Shown in pieces: positions 8,301-16,032 of a stretch of 46,700 nucleotides of DNA. The notes under the pieces are model-generated. The model saw nothing but the letters and a program-made list of their open reading frames with translations, was not told where the DNA came from and did no database searches. How positions within the stretch are numbered: the first letter of the stretch is position 1; the number at the start of each line of letters is the position of its first letter. Source of the DNA: an uncultured Roseburia sp. (GTDB lineage: Bacteria > Bacillota > Clostridia > Lachnospirales > Lachnospiraceae). Where the stretch lies: NCBI GenBank assembly GCA_947652855.1, contig CANTEO010000014.1:1-46700 (forward strand), read 5' to 3'. The position numbers and the translations under genes are program-made.

Positions 8301-11018
8301 CACGTCCATTTTTCCACTATAAGACGCATCCCAATATGTGCCAGTCGGATCTGACGCGACCACATCGGATACCCGGCTGGTGCCCAAATCAATAAAATAA
8401 TAGCCGTCACTGTCAGTCGTCGCATTATAGTTATTTCCCACCCTGATCTGCATACCAGGCAGCCTGGCCCCTATCTTGTTGACTACATATCCCTCAATGC
8501 TTTGCGACGTCGCCGTCTCACGGTAAGAGGTCTTTGGATATTTCTCCCCATTCTCATCAGGATATCCCACAAACCGGATGAGGGCAAGCGACGGGCTGAC
8601 CAAATGATAAAGCCCTGTCGCCGCATTGTTCCTTGTGACAAGCGGGCATGGAGCCACTGCGCTGCTTTCATCCTTTCCAGCCTCATATATTTCCGTTCGG
8701 AATGTCAGCGTAGCCAAATGCGGATCAGAGGCCGCCTCGCACTTCTCACAACGCAGCAAAACTTCTCGCCCCTCATCCCCTTCTTTCCTTAAAATAATCC
8801 TGGCAGCGAGCAATGAAGAATCCTCCGACGTACTGACCTCATTTTGTGATTCCAAAGACACGCTCATTGACACCGTAAAAGAAAAGCTCCCGTTGGCGCT
8901 TACGTGCTTGACAACTCTTCCTATTGTCTTTGGGTCTGCAAGAATCGTGTCTTGACGAACCGTCACAGTAAGCCTCTTTTCCATGCCGGAACCATCCGTC
9001 GCAGACACCAAAATTTCAGCCGTTCCGGCCCCTAACGCGCTCACCTCCACCTTATTCCCATCTAAAAGCGCAATGGAGGCTACTTCCCCGCCTTCCTCTG
9101 CCGGCTGCTGATTTTCCACTGTAAAACGGAATGCCTTTACCGTAGCATTTTCATTCACAGGCCTCGCCTCAAGCAAAAAATCCTGTCCCACATACAGCTC
9201 CTTTGCCTGCGTTTCTCCTGACTCATCGAAAGGCAGCAGATGGATGCCCTCTACCAGCTCCGCATACGAGGTCAAAAGCTCCTGCCCTTCCTCAGATCCA
9301 TCTGCCAAATTTCCATCAAACGAAGCAATGCGGTAGGTAAGCGCGCCAGTCCCCGAATCCAAAATGACATGGCCAACATTGCCGACGCGAAACACTGCCG
9401 TGCCATTCTGGCTGTCGTAGCTGCCTTCCACATACTCCGCGTCAAACAAATACTCTTCTGACCTTAAGCCAAATGACGATCCTGTCAACTCTTCTTCCAG
9501 CACCGCATTCCCTGAGCCTTTCATAAGAGATACTGTCAGCTCATATATATGCTCCCCAGTTTTTCTAATCGGCGTCGGCTGGCTCACCAAAATACGGTCT
9601 ATATTCACATAAAACAATACTAAATCCGTGACGTTGGATTTATCCCCCACAGAAGACACGGTCATAGACGCAATGCCGTTTTTCTTACTTATGACGCGAA
9701 CTTTTCCGCCTTCTATCTCCTCAATCTCCAATACGCTCTCGTCTGAGCTCTCAAACGAGACTTCCGCCCCGATATCCGACCTTGCTTCAAACTCCTGCGT
9801 GTCCCCCACATACATTTCATAAGCATTTTTCTCTTCCAAATAGACAGCGTCGCCTTCTAATGGGGTGATCTCGAACTTTGACGTCTGCTGCCTTACTTCA
9901 ACTGTGCAGGATGCCTCAAACCCTCCATTTTGCGTCCTTGCCGTTATGACCGCCAAACCGGGCTTATGCGCCGTCACTTCTCCGCTCATGCTCACAGACG
10001 CAACCTCTTCCTGGCTGGATGTGAAAAAAACCTCTGTATTCGACGCGTCTTCCGGATAGACAATCACCTCTAAAACCGCCTTATCATTGGGATATAATCT
10101 GACGCTGTCGGCCTTTAGCCGCACTTCCGTCACCTCAGTCACCACAGTCACCCTACAGACTGCGGCAATCCTTCCACACCTGACGGTAATCTCCGCCGTC
10201 CCGTTTGCAACTGCCGTCATTAAGCCTTGGCTGTCCACAGAGACGATCCCCTGATCCGAACTGGAATAAGTGACCTTCTTTTCCGTCGCGTTCCCTGGCA
10301 GCACGGTAGGCACCAATTCCGCGCTCTGCCCTTTGTTCAGGGTAACGGCCTCCATATTCAGCTTGATCCGTTCTGCCGGGATTTCCCTTACAGCCACCAT
10401 GCAATGCGCCGACTTCCCTCCCACGGACACTGTTATTTTCGCCGTTCCGCTTGCCACGGCCCTCACAAGCCCCGCTGCGCTTACCGCCGCGACTGCCGGA
10501 TTGGAGCTTGAAAAAAGCGCCTCCCGATTGCCTTGGCCCGCCGGACGGACATTCGCCTTAAGCTGCGCCGATTCCCCCACGGCCATAGAAAGCGAAGCCG
10601 GGCTTAGGGTTACAGAAGACACCAAAGCCTGCCCCGTCGAATCCGCATTCACAACTTTAACCTTCATATAAACTTTCTTCGATTTATTATTTTTCCCTTT
10701 TACTGTCGCGGTGATTTTTGCCTGCCCGGCTTTTTTCGCCTTCACCTCGCCCTTTTTGGTAACTGACGCAACCGATTTTTGTGAAGAATAGTAGGAAATG
10801 CTTTTCACAGCGGCCGCCGGCTTGCCCACTGCCTTGACCGTAATTTTCTTGCCCACCTCCATTTGATAAGTCTTTTTGGCATAATTCTTATTCCCAACTT
10901 TGATAGCGACAGACTTCACGCTCCTTGCAGGAGCTGCAAAAGCATTATATTCCACACCGGAACACAGCATGGCCGCAACAGCCATAAGACATATAAAGCG
11001 CTTTATCCCACGTCTCAT
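5379..11018 (-). CDS. Giant secreted protein with bacterial Ig-like (BIG2) and carboxypeptidase-regulatory-like domains
   Basis: 1,879 residues. I choose the ATG at 11018 because GGAGG lies eight bases upstream; an in-frame ATG at 11045 has no such site. Residues 1-29 are a Sec signal peptide ending AFA-A. Four BIG2-like repeats follow at roughly 33-118, 128-205, 212-290 and 295-370 (VSSVTLSP, FSSSNPAVAAVSAAG, LVRAVASGTAKITV patterns), with a fifth degenerate copy. Around 840-1010 two carboxypeptidase-regulatory-like folds occur (IEGYVVNKIGARLPG, then DSDGYYFIDLG; YLYGYVKGRENGAV). The rest is beta-rich and unassigned. There is no LPxTG motif or C-terminal membrane segment, so it should be released or held by partners. 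It is the last gene of the T7SS-like run. Confidence 0.85.
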   Translation of the reverse strand: MRRGIKRFICLMAVAAMLCSGVEYNAFAAPARSVKSVAIKVGNKNYAKKTYQMEVGKKITVKAVGKPAAAVKSISYYSSQKSVASVTKKGEVKAKKAGQAKITATVKGKNNKSKKVYMKVKVVNADSTGQALVSSVTLSPASLSMAVGESAQLKANVRPAGQGNREALFSSSNPAVAAVSAAGLVRAVASGTAKITVSVGGKSAHCMVAVREIPAERIKLNMEAVTLNKGQSAELVPTVLPGNATEKKVTYSSSDQGIVSVDSQGLMTAVANGTAEITVRCGRIAAVCRVTVVTEVTEVRLKADSVRLYPNDKAVLEVIVYPEDASNTEVFFTSSQEEVASVSMSGEVTAHKPGLAVITARTQNGGFEASCTVEVRQQTSKFEITPLEGDAVYLEEKNAYEMYVGDTQEFEARSDIGAEVSFESSDESVLEIEEIEGGKVRVISKKNGIASMTVSSVGDKSNVTDLVLFYVNIDRILVSQPTPIRKTGEHIYELTVSLMKGSGNAVLEEELTGSSFGLRSEEYLFDAEYVEGSYDSQNGTAVFRVGNVGHVILDSGTGALTYRIASFDGNLADGSEEGQELLTSYAELVEGIHLLPFDESGETQAKELYVGQDFLLEARPVNENATVKAFRFTVENQQPAEEGGEVASIALLDGNKVEVSALGAGTAEILVSATDGSGMEKRLTVTVRQDTILADPKTIGRVVKHVSANGSFSFTVSMSVSLESQNEVSTSEDSSLLAARIILRKEGDEGREVLLRCEKCEAASDPHLATLTFRTEIYEAGKDESSAVAPCPLVTRNNAATGLYHLVSPSLALIRFVGYPDENGEKYPKTSYRETATSQSIEGYVVNKIGARLPGMQIRVGNNYNATTDSDGYYFIDLGTSRVSDVVASDPTGTYWDASYSGKMDVSAGKKVAVNFVMEEQKSEEIYLYGYVKGRENGAVSALGGATVKLQRKEGDSEWATIAETISSDEPEIKGRYVFENSEANVDGYSGEGALPPYIHRFEAGDIYCLSNDAACSYRVVAEKPVTSENLSDVYKEATGTQKALNARQASTSLGDILLEKTPETYTDVNINNGKEFRYQISWDNEKYMEAGSAGNLKAQPDIVNKTAATNVTGNASGIGMARYRLFFIAPDGITVLKEEEFSDSLVDTSEGGVKRSQMETARDLTASGFFGANSAKPTLTEGIYYFVVDDGINAYTIVPVNVNSDGAAAIDNSRCVVTIPFIQEIHTQTFIEAGSVSMKKLEASQSSGSKLTRVLDRKGTPVQTKQIESVVYDVFQMEGDVRVYLRSSRDEASNQNGMTVQKDTSGVSALHSMRLGRLQQGKQYCMQLTGDMILGMLDQQTGAFVKKDEILFIRADATGTAIFDCRVKGTANINCVELPLSAFDQIVDSSICVESVTLKKGNALIGTYEVEEEGQPIAAEGGCFRIEIPDTAEEFKCLEEGNDYSIKVEVSGYATNYEEAFGLIQYGEKTVVYQYDEETDKDSGIPCYSMIGEKRISGTLTDTEGNAVVDDKADTIDAIIYLYDANKRLCGIARMGCGDVNGDTKAFQFVDGINASIEGDGNYTLLARCSMCGSDKGTKFQVTKKEIAVTDGRCEGVSVNVTAGNKPGATISAVILQENPIGMNGEYGSNASVLPSGAKAYAYERSAYYIASPLDCPTEEMMEGRFADGMRELYEGLVRDLGRNLAGIGRYEMRQNENDRIYWETDAEVAIGHYAIFAQTKMMVISQDAQTELREVSKTFLGDNDALGYFVVLDSIGRYSYAFEIALETNQIEFMREITVSYSFDDELERNGSYDMVVLYDANTQLPIAYYCDKGETDLAGEGNSRKVTFKVYNNDAKYRAVVYRNGYYVKEDTFSYSYQQTTNDPTGNIKLSLERCM

Positions 11019-11056
11019 CCTCTCTGCCTCCTTCACATATTTCACATCCGCTTACG

Positions 11057-12370
11057 CTATTTTACCCTCACCTTTTTTTTCTTGCTCCATGGACTGTAAT
11101 AAGGCTTCTTCTTAACATATTTTATCGTGCGTAGCCGCGCATAAAACACTTTGCCGCTTGGACAGTCTTCTATCGTCAGCTTTTTCTTTGAATTGCCGCA
11201 TTGTAAGGTCATTTTTTCTTTATATGTAGAATTAAGCCAAATCTCAATTTCATATTTATCCACAGCCTTAACCTTGCTCCATTTCAGCTCAACCCATTCA
11301 GAATAGGGAGAAGTAAAGCTTTTTATCTCTACAGCTTTTGGACGTATCTTAATCTTTACTTTTTTCTGAGCCTTCCGATATGCCGCGGTCTTAGACGCCT
11401 TAACCGTAATCGTTGTCTGTCCGCAGCTTTTTATAAGAACCTTTCCTTTAGAAGAAACCTCCGCTACTTTTTTATTGCTGCTGTTATAAGACAGCTCCCC
11501 ATTCCCGTTTGACTTTGCCTTTAACGTAAATGTTTTTCTCCCATATTCCAAGGCATAAAAGGACTTCACGCCCAGAATTTCCTGATCCTTTATTTCAATC
11601 TGATTCCCCGATCCTATATTTCCGTTCTCTTCTTTGCCCGACCCATTATTGTCCGAAATGCTCCCGTTACCCTGACTGTTTTCCTGCACGATAAGGCGCG
11701 CCCGATTGCTCGTCACATGGTAGATGCCATTGCTGACCTCACAGTAATAATATCTCCCATTCAACCCCGCAGTGACCTCATTTGCAGGAATTTCAAGCCT
11801 CGGCGTCACAGCTCCCTCAATCTCATTCCCCTTCTCAGATATGCCCTGCGCCCAATGCCACTGATATGTATAGGCATCCGGGACTCCCTGAGACGCCTGA
11901 ACCGAAAATGTGACGCCTTCTCCACTCTTCACTGTCACATCATTTAATCTGCTGACGGTCGGCGCCACATAAATGATCTCTTCCTCCTCCTCCACTGTCA
12001 GAAGGGCATAATTGCTCATTACGTCATAAACGCCATTGCTGACCTGACAATAATAATATCTTCCGTCCAAATCCATTGTAACTTCCTCCGCGGATATAAC
12101 ATACCTCGAAGAAGTCGCTCCCTCAATTTTTTCCCCTTTTTCCAATTTAGAAGATGCCACATACCACTGATATTCATAAACATCCGGAACGCCAGAAGCC
12201 GCCCAAATGATAAATGAAGCTTCTTCTCCCACTTTTACTGTAACATCAGGCACTTTGCTGACAGTCGGCGCCATGTAATCAGCCGCAAGCGCCTCTCCAC
12301 CAGCCATGCAAACAGATATCAAAACCCAGAAAAAAACAAAAATATTCACGCTTCTCTTTACGTTATCCAT
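11057..12370 (-). CDS. Secreted protein with two Ig-like domains, a BIG2-like and a fibronectin III-like domain
   Basis: 437 residues. A signal peptide spans about 1-30 (hydrophobic FVFFWVLISVCMAGG, ending ALAA). Two closely similar Ig-like domains at about 34-128 and 135-230 each have EYQWYV or TYQWHW followed by LxGRYYYCxVSNG, the typical Trp and Tyr-x-Cys core of Ig folds. A low-complexity Gly/Asn/Ser linker (about 232-258) leads to a BIG2-like domain (LSYNSSNKKVAEVSSKGKV) and then an Fn3-like domain with a Lys-rich end. GGGAGG precedes the ATG. It lies between the PASTA protein and the giant Ig-like protein, 38 bases from each, implying co-expression. Confidence 0.82.
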   Translation of the reverse strand: MDNVKRSVNIFVFFWVLISVCMAGGEALAADYMAPTVSKVPDVTVKVGEEASFIIWAASGVPDVYEYQWYVASSKLEKGEKIEGATSSRYVISAEEVTMDLDGRYYYCQVSNGVYDVMSNYALLTVEEEEEIIYVAPTVSRLNDVTVKSGEGVTFSVQASQGVPDAYTYQWHWAQGISEKGNEIEGAVTPRLEIPANEVTAGLNGRYYYCEVSNGIYHVTSNRARLIVQENSQGNGSISDNNGSGKEENGNIGSGNQIEIKDQEILGVKSFYALEYGRKTFTLKAKSNGNGELSYNSSNKKVAEVSSKGKVLIKSCGQTTITVKASKTAAYRKAQKKVKIKIRPKAVEIKSFTSPYSEWVELKWSKVKAVDKYEIEIWLNSTYKEKMTLQCGNSKKKLTIEDCPSGKVFYARLRTIKYVKKKPYYSPWSKKKKVRVK

Positions 12371-12406
12371 AACTGTTTCCTCCCAATACGCAATGGAACT
12401 GCGGTT

Positions 12407-13258
12407 CTAGTTTGTTGTTAGCCATTTAGCATCCGCTTCCTTTTCTGGTGGGGGGTCATCGGAATTAGTCACAGGGATTGTAGGTTCCTGATTAGAATCA
12501 GCGTTATCTTGCGCAGGAGGCTGTGGCTGCGGTCCCACATCCTGGTGATCTACTGCTTCTGAAGCTTTCTGACCCTTCGTTCCGCTCGATTTCTTCTCCT
12601 CCTTAAGCGGCTCGGCTCCTTTACTTACCCCAAGCTCCACTTTTGTTTTTTCCTTAACCATTTGGCCCCCCTCTTCACTTTGCCAAATGACAATCCCCTC
12701 GCCAACTGTCTTATGAAACTCCTTTACGCATCTGTATGTGAGGCCAGCCGCCTTCAGCTTCTCCTGCGCCTCCTCCAAGGTAAGCCCTACCACTTTTGGC
12801 ACTTCTATTTTTTTTATCCCGGATCTGACGTTGAATTCCACTTTCGTCCCTACCGGCATTTTCTCCTCCGTCGGCAATTTCTCCTCTGTCGGCAATTCCA
12901 ACTCTGTCGGCAGCTCAGTCTCTGTCGGCAGAGGCGCGTCGCTAAAGAATGCTTTTTTGACAAAGACAAATAAGGCTATCACACTAATCACAATCACACT
13001 AATCACAATCGCACAAATGCCAAAAAGCTTTTTTCTATTTATTTTCTTTTTGTGTTGCTTGTCTTCTGGTCCAGGCCCATCCCCACTTCCGCCAGATTCT
13101 CCATCCCCTATTTCAGGCAACTCGCCCTGCTTTGTACCACCTTCTTTATCTCCACGCCTACGCTTCTTTTTGTCGCCATCTTTTTGTGAAAATAACGCAT
13201 ATGTTTCCTGGGAATCTTTGGCGGCATCTGCATTCCATTCTCCGTTTTTTTCTTCCAT
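12407..13258 (-). CDS. Single-pass membrane protein with extracellular PASTA domain, no kinase domain
   Basis: 283 residues. A charged cytoplasmic N-terminus (1-75, KKKRRRGDKEGG) precedes a membrane helix at about 78-100 built of IVISVIVISVI repeats, then a run of LPTE-type heptads (109-131), one PASTA domain at about 151-214 (EVPKVVGLTLEEAQEKLKAAG then VIWQSEEGG), and a Pro/Glu/Ser-rich tail. PASTA domains usually bind muropeptides or lipid II and are normally attached to a Ser/Thr kinase or penicillin-binding protein; here the cytoplasmic part is too short for a kinase. In the T7SS-like run it may anchor extracellular parts to the wall. A CAGGAGGGGAG site supports the start. Confidence 0.8.
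   Translation of the reverse strand: MEEKNGEWNADAAKDSQETYALFSQKDGDKKKRRRGDKEGGTKQGELPEIGDGESGGSGDGPGPEDKQHKKKINRKKLFGICAIVISVIVISVIALFVFVKKAFFSDAPLPTETELPTELELPTEEKLPTEEKMPVGTKVEFNVRSGIKKIEVPKVVGLTLEEAQEKLKAAGLTYRCVKEFHKTVGEGIVIWQSEEGGQMVKEKTKVELGVSKGAEPLKEEKKSSGTKGQKASEAVDHQDVGPQPQPPAQDNADSNQEPTIPVTNSDDPPPEKEADAKWLTTN
12866..12934 (-). repeat. In-frame tandem repeats encoding LPTE heptads
   Basis: About four to five imperfect 18-24-base units carrying the gtcggcaa core encode successive LPTE motifs between the membrane helix and the PASTA domain. They probably form a rigid or wall-spanning spacer and could vary in copy number. Confidence 0.7.
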
Positions 13259-13329
13259 GCCCTCTCCCCTCCTGAACTAAGGCAGCCTCTCCATCTCAAA
13301 AGCGCCCGCGCACAACATATACATCCCTT

Positions 13330-14385
13330 TTACAAAAGCAAATGATCTTTAGATGCCTCTGAAATCATCGCAAACAGCTCCACCACTGCTGACTGCGCAA
13401 TTTCGTCCCGATATTGTTCGGCAATTCCCTGCATGGCTGCTTTTGCGGACAGCTCCCAATTCCCTTTAGAAAACGTCAGGCGGCTTAAAATCCGATCCGC
13501 GTCCTGAAAAGCGCCGCTGCCTTTCACTGCATCCACAGCGTCCGCAAATCCTTCTCTTATTTGCCTGCCCGCTGGATGCCCCTCTATAAAGCCATCTATT
13601 CGATCCGTCACAGTTTGACGGAAAAAAGCATGAAACTCCTCCACTTTCGCCCCAACGGCTGAACACGCCTCGTCCCCTTTATAAAGCGTCCTTTTCACAA
13701 AATCGGCTGTATGCTCCGCCTTTTTTGTATGCCCAAGCATCGCCTTCACGGCATTCCCAATATCATCCCCCCGCTTGAAAACATTCTCTACGGCTGGCTT
13801 TAAGCCTACAAATGTCAGGCCAAGCGTCAGGCATTCCTCGAAAGACGGGCCGCCATCTACCAGGCAAATAATGTCTGCCGTCAAATCCCTGACGTCTGCG
13901 ATTTGCCCTACAACAGGAATGCAGCCCGCCATAGCTTTTAAGGCAATTCCCAAAGAATTGCTCTTTTCTGTGAAATCGCCCATGAACATCTGTTGAAACG
14001 CATCTGCCACATAGCTGTATGCATCATTGCCCCCTTCGCAGTCATCCTCTTGAACAGGCTCCCCGTCCCATTCCCTTCCAATGGGAGCATACGCCACAAA
14101 GCTGCTTTCTGCCATCTCACAGATTCCATTCTCCGTTCTTTCATAGATGGTCAAAATGCGTCTCAGCGCTTCATATTGCTCTCTCATATTCTTTTGCTTA
14201 CTCTTTATTTCTTCTGAAATGTCCCTAAGAGCTGCCCGAATATCCGCATCGGCAATTCCCAGTCCCCTGAAAGAATCACAAATCTCCTCAACCCATCCTG
14301 CGTATCTATTGATCTGACTCATGCATTTCTCCAAAGCCTCTTCACAGCCTTTTGCCTGTTCTAGATTCATTACAAACCTCGCCAT
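13330..14385 (-). CDS. Putative T7SS effector or LXG-like helical protein with pre-toxin-type core
   Basis: 351 residues, no signal peptide. Residues 1-90 are helical and charged (EEALEKCMSQINRY, then EEIKSKQKNMREQYEALRR), like the N-terminal export region of WXG/LXG proteins. Residues 156-172 read IPVVGQIADVRDLTADI, a motif typical of pre-toxin linkers in polymorphic toxins. The C-terminal 130 residues are helical and match no toxin I know. It is shorter than usual LXG toxins (about 450-600). It follows a DUF4176 gene by six bases, as T7SS effectors often do, but no obvious immunity gene follows. Effector status is inference. Confidence 0.6.
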   Translation of the reverse strand: MARFVMNLEQAKGCEEALEKCMSQINRYAGWVEEICDSFRGLGIADADIRAALRDISEEIKSKQKNMREQYEALRRILTIYERTENGICEMAESSFVAYAPIGREWDGEPVQEDDCEGGNDAYSYVADAFQQMFMGDFTEKSNSLGIALKAMAGCIPVVGQIADVRDLTADIICLVDGGPSFEECLTLGLTFVGLKPAVENVFKRGDDIGNAVKAMLGHTKKAEHTADFVKRTLYKGDEACSAVGAKVEEFHAFFRQTVTDRIDGFIEGHPAGRQIREGFADAVDAVKGSGAFQDADRILSRLTFSKGNWELSAKAAMQGIAEQYRDEIAQSAVVELFAMISEASKDHLLL

Positions 14386-14391
14386 GGCCCG

Positions 14392-14670
14392 TCACTCCTT
14401 TGAGTCCTTGAAATGCCCGTCATTTAAAACCATTTCCCGAAAAGCCAGCTCTTCAATATCCTGAAAGCCTATGAAATAAATCATGCTGATGTCAGAGTTG
14501 TCAAACACAACGCCCTCGCCTTCTCCCGTCACGCCTTCCGGATAAAAGCACCCCCGATAGTCATACTCCTTTTTGTCCTTAATGACCCTTCGCCCATCAA
14601 TCATGACCCTCTTGTCTGCTCCTTCAAGCAAAACAACAGAGCCTATGGGCAAATATGAATTCCGCTCCAT
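14392..14670 (-). CDS. DUF4176 domain protein (T7SS-associated)
   Basis: 92 residues with the DUF4176 pattern: LPIGSVVLLEGADKRVMIDGR, then YDYRGCFYPEG (family has PIGSVVxLKxG and YDYxGCxYPEG), and late FIGFQDIEELAF. The family is of unknown biochemical function but is repeatedly found in Firmicute T7SS loci next to WXG100 and LXG genes, where relatives may assist substrate handling. GAAGGAGGG precedes the ATG. The stop lies six bases before the putative effector gene. Confidence 0.85.
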   Translation of the reverse strand: MERNSYLPIGSVVLLEGADKRVMIDGRRVIKDKKEYDYRGCFYPEGVTGEGEGVVFDNSDISMIYFIGFQDIEELAFREMVLNDGHFKDSKE

Positions 14671-14745
14671 GCCTGTTCCCTCCTTCGCCTGTTTTTGCCT
14701 ATTGCCCCATCGCCTCTGTTTCTTCTGCCCTAAGGCCCAGGGTCA

Positions 14746-15018
14746 TCATAATTCATACATACGTATCTCTGCCCGATGCTTTTTTTCTGCAATATCGTAA
14801 ATAGCGGCGCTTGCTTTCATTAACTTCTGCGCAGTTTCTGAAAATTCTCCATACAGCGAATTTCCCTTTTCACAAAACAGATCCGCGCCTTCCCCTTGCC
14901 AGCATGAATACAGACTCTTCATACAAGGCTGATACTGCGTATCTAAGACACTTTTCAGCCTCCTTGCGATCCCCTCCAGCTCCTCCGCCTGCTCTTTGGC
15001 TTCTAAATATCTATTCAT
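14746..15018 (-). CDS. WXG100-like small helical protein
   Basis: 90 residues predicted as a helical hairpin, with the turn at CWQGEGADLF (39-48), an acceptable WxG variant. Such proteins form dimers and are exported by EssC-type motors. The start is odd: the good Shine-Dalgarno AAAGGAGG sits five bases before an ATG in another frame, which opens only eight codons and whose TGA overlaps this gene's ATG (ATGA). Either translation is coupled through that mini-ORF or a one-base frameshift near 15030 has removed the true N-terminus, which would then read about MA-AIERVMNRYLE. Confidence 0.72.
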   Translation of the reverse strand: MNRYLEAKEQAEELEGIARRLKSVLDTQYQPCMKSLYSCWQGEGADLFCEKGNSLYGEFSETAQKLMKASAAIYDIAEKKHRAEIRMYEL

Positions 15019-15060
15019 AACACGTTCAATGGCTGCGCCATCCCGCCCTCCTTTAGGAAA

Positions 15061-15390
15061 TCATATATTTCTCAAATTTCTTGCTATCTCAGCCGTCTCT
15101 TTTTCCACATCCAAAGAATGCTTCAGCTTGTCCAAAAGAGCAGCCCGATGCCCCTCCAACTGGATGAAAGAACCCTCAAGCTCCTCCTCGCTTTCCCGCA
15201 AGAAATTTCTGTAACGCTCCCCCGCGGCTCCTTTCCAATAAGCCCCAGATGCATTCACCTCCTCCTTTAGCTCATTCCAATTATTTTTTATGGCATGAAT
15301 TTGCCCTTCCATCTCATTCAGACTGCGCTTCATCTGATTTAGCTTATTCTCTTCCTCATCCATCTGTGTTGTCCACAGGATATCCTCCAT
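15061..15390 (-). CDS. WXG100-like small helical protein
   Basis: 109 residues, mostly two long charged helices with a turn at AYWKGAAGERYRNF, matching the WXG100 signature (W-x-G, then aromatic at +6). I choose the ATG at 15390, which has GGGAGG five bases upstream; a longer version would need a TTG at 15417 overlapping the preceding stop. No signal peptide. Part of a cassette of three consecutive WXG-like genes, which may form hetero-dimers for export by the EssC-type ATPase. Confidence 0.75.
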   Translation of the reverse strand: MEDILWTTQMDEEENKLNQMKRSLNEMEGQIHAIKNNWNELKEEVNASGAYWKGAAGERYRNFLRESEEELEGSFIQLEGHRAALLDKLKHSLDVEKETAEIARNLRNI

Positions 15391-15413
15391 CGTTTCCTCC
15401 CATCCCCTCTCTG

Positions 15414-15713
15414 TCAATGCATTGTTGAAATCAGCGCACGGACGCTCTGCTCACAGCCCTCATATTTCTCCTTTGCATTCACTGCATAGCGATATATGCG
15501 CTCCAATTTCCTGACCGCCACCCAAATAGCGTTCAGATCTTTTTCAAAGGCTTTTTTTACCGGCCCGCCGTCTTGCCCATCCCCGTCCCAACGAATGCGG
15601 CCTATGCTCTGCGTCATCCCTTCTATTTCTTGTATCATAGCTTTGATGCAGCTATTCACACGCTCTGCGCCTTCCCCAAGCTTTTCTGTATCAACCTCAA
15701 CCACACAATCCAT
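15414..15713 (-). CDS. WXG100-like small protein
   Basis: 99 residues with a helix-turn-helix shape and a RWDGDGQDGGPVKKAF turn (about 40-55), in which W-D-G fits the WxG position. The second helix is aromatic and charged (ERIYRYAVNAKEKYEG). Upstream site AGGGGGGAATT is strong. It follows the YukD-like gene by nine bases and precedes the next WXG-like gene by 23. Likely a T7SS substrate or chaperone; the exact role cannot be read from sequence. Confidence 0.72.
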   Translation of the reverse strand: MDCVVEVDTEKLGEGAERVNSCIKAMIQEIEGMTQSIGRIRWDGDGQDGGPVKKAFEKDLNAIWVAVRKLERIYRYAVNAKEKYEGCEQSVRALISTMH

Positions 15714-15722
15714 AATTCCCCC

Positions 15723-15971
15723 CTATACAAAAAGCAGCCTGCTCCCATCCCGAATGCCGTTCCTATGTAAGCTCTTTTTCAAATCCAAACACTTCTCTTC
15801 ATCCCGTGAATAGAGCAAAAACTCCCCCAAGTCCCCTTTTCCGGTTTCGTTCACTTTTTTTAAAATAACGCTGGTGATCTCCTCCATGATCTGGGCTGCC
15901 GGCACATTTTCATCCAACATAAAATCATATTCACTGTCTACCGCAGGTATGTAAATCTCCGTCAGTATCAT
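15723..15971 (-). CDS. YukD/EsaB-like ubiquitin-fold protein
   Basis: 82 residues with the beta-grasp pattern of YukD/EsaB: opening MILTEIYIPAVDSEYDFML, central helix VPAAQIMEEITSVILKKV and closing strand DGSRLLFV. The family is a cytoplasmic regulatory component of Firmicute T7SS with a ubiquitin fold but no conjugation tail; the C-terminus here has no Gly-Gly either. CGAGGAGGG precedes the ATG. It sits 61 bases after the EssC gene, the usual neighbourhood. Confidence 0.85.
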   Translation of the reverse strand: MILTEIYIPAVDSEYDFMLDENVPAAQIMEEITSVILKKVNETGKGDLGEFLLYSRDEEKCLDLKKSLHRNGIRDGSRLLFV

Positions 15972-16032
15972 GTTTTCCCTCCTCGCCTCCAGTTTTTTAA
16001 AAACGAACGGCCACGTTTGCTATTGTGGCTCC

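Noticed and set aside
12960..13020. Direct repeat of 15 bases (actaatcacaatc type) as a mobile-element or CRISPR signal
   Set aside because: It simply encodes the IVISVIVISVI membrane helix of the PASTA protein.
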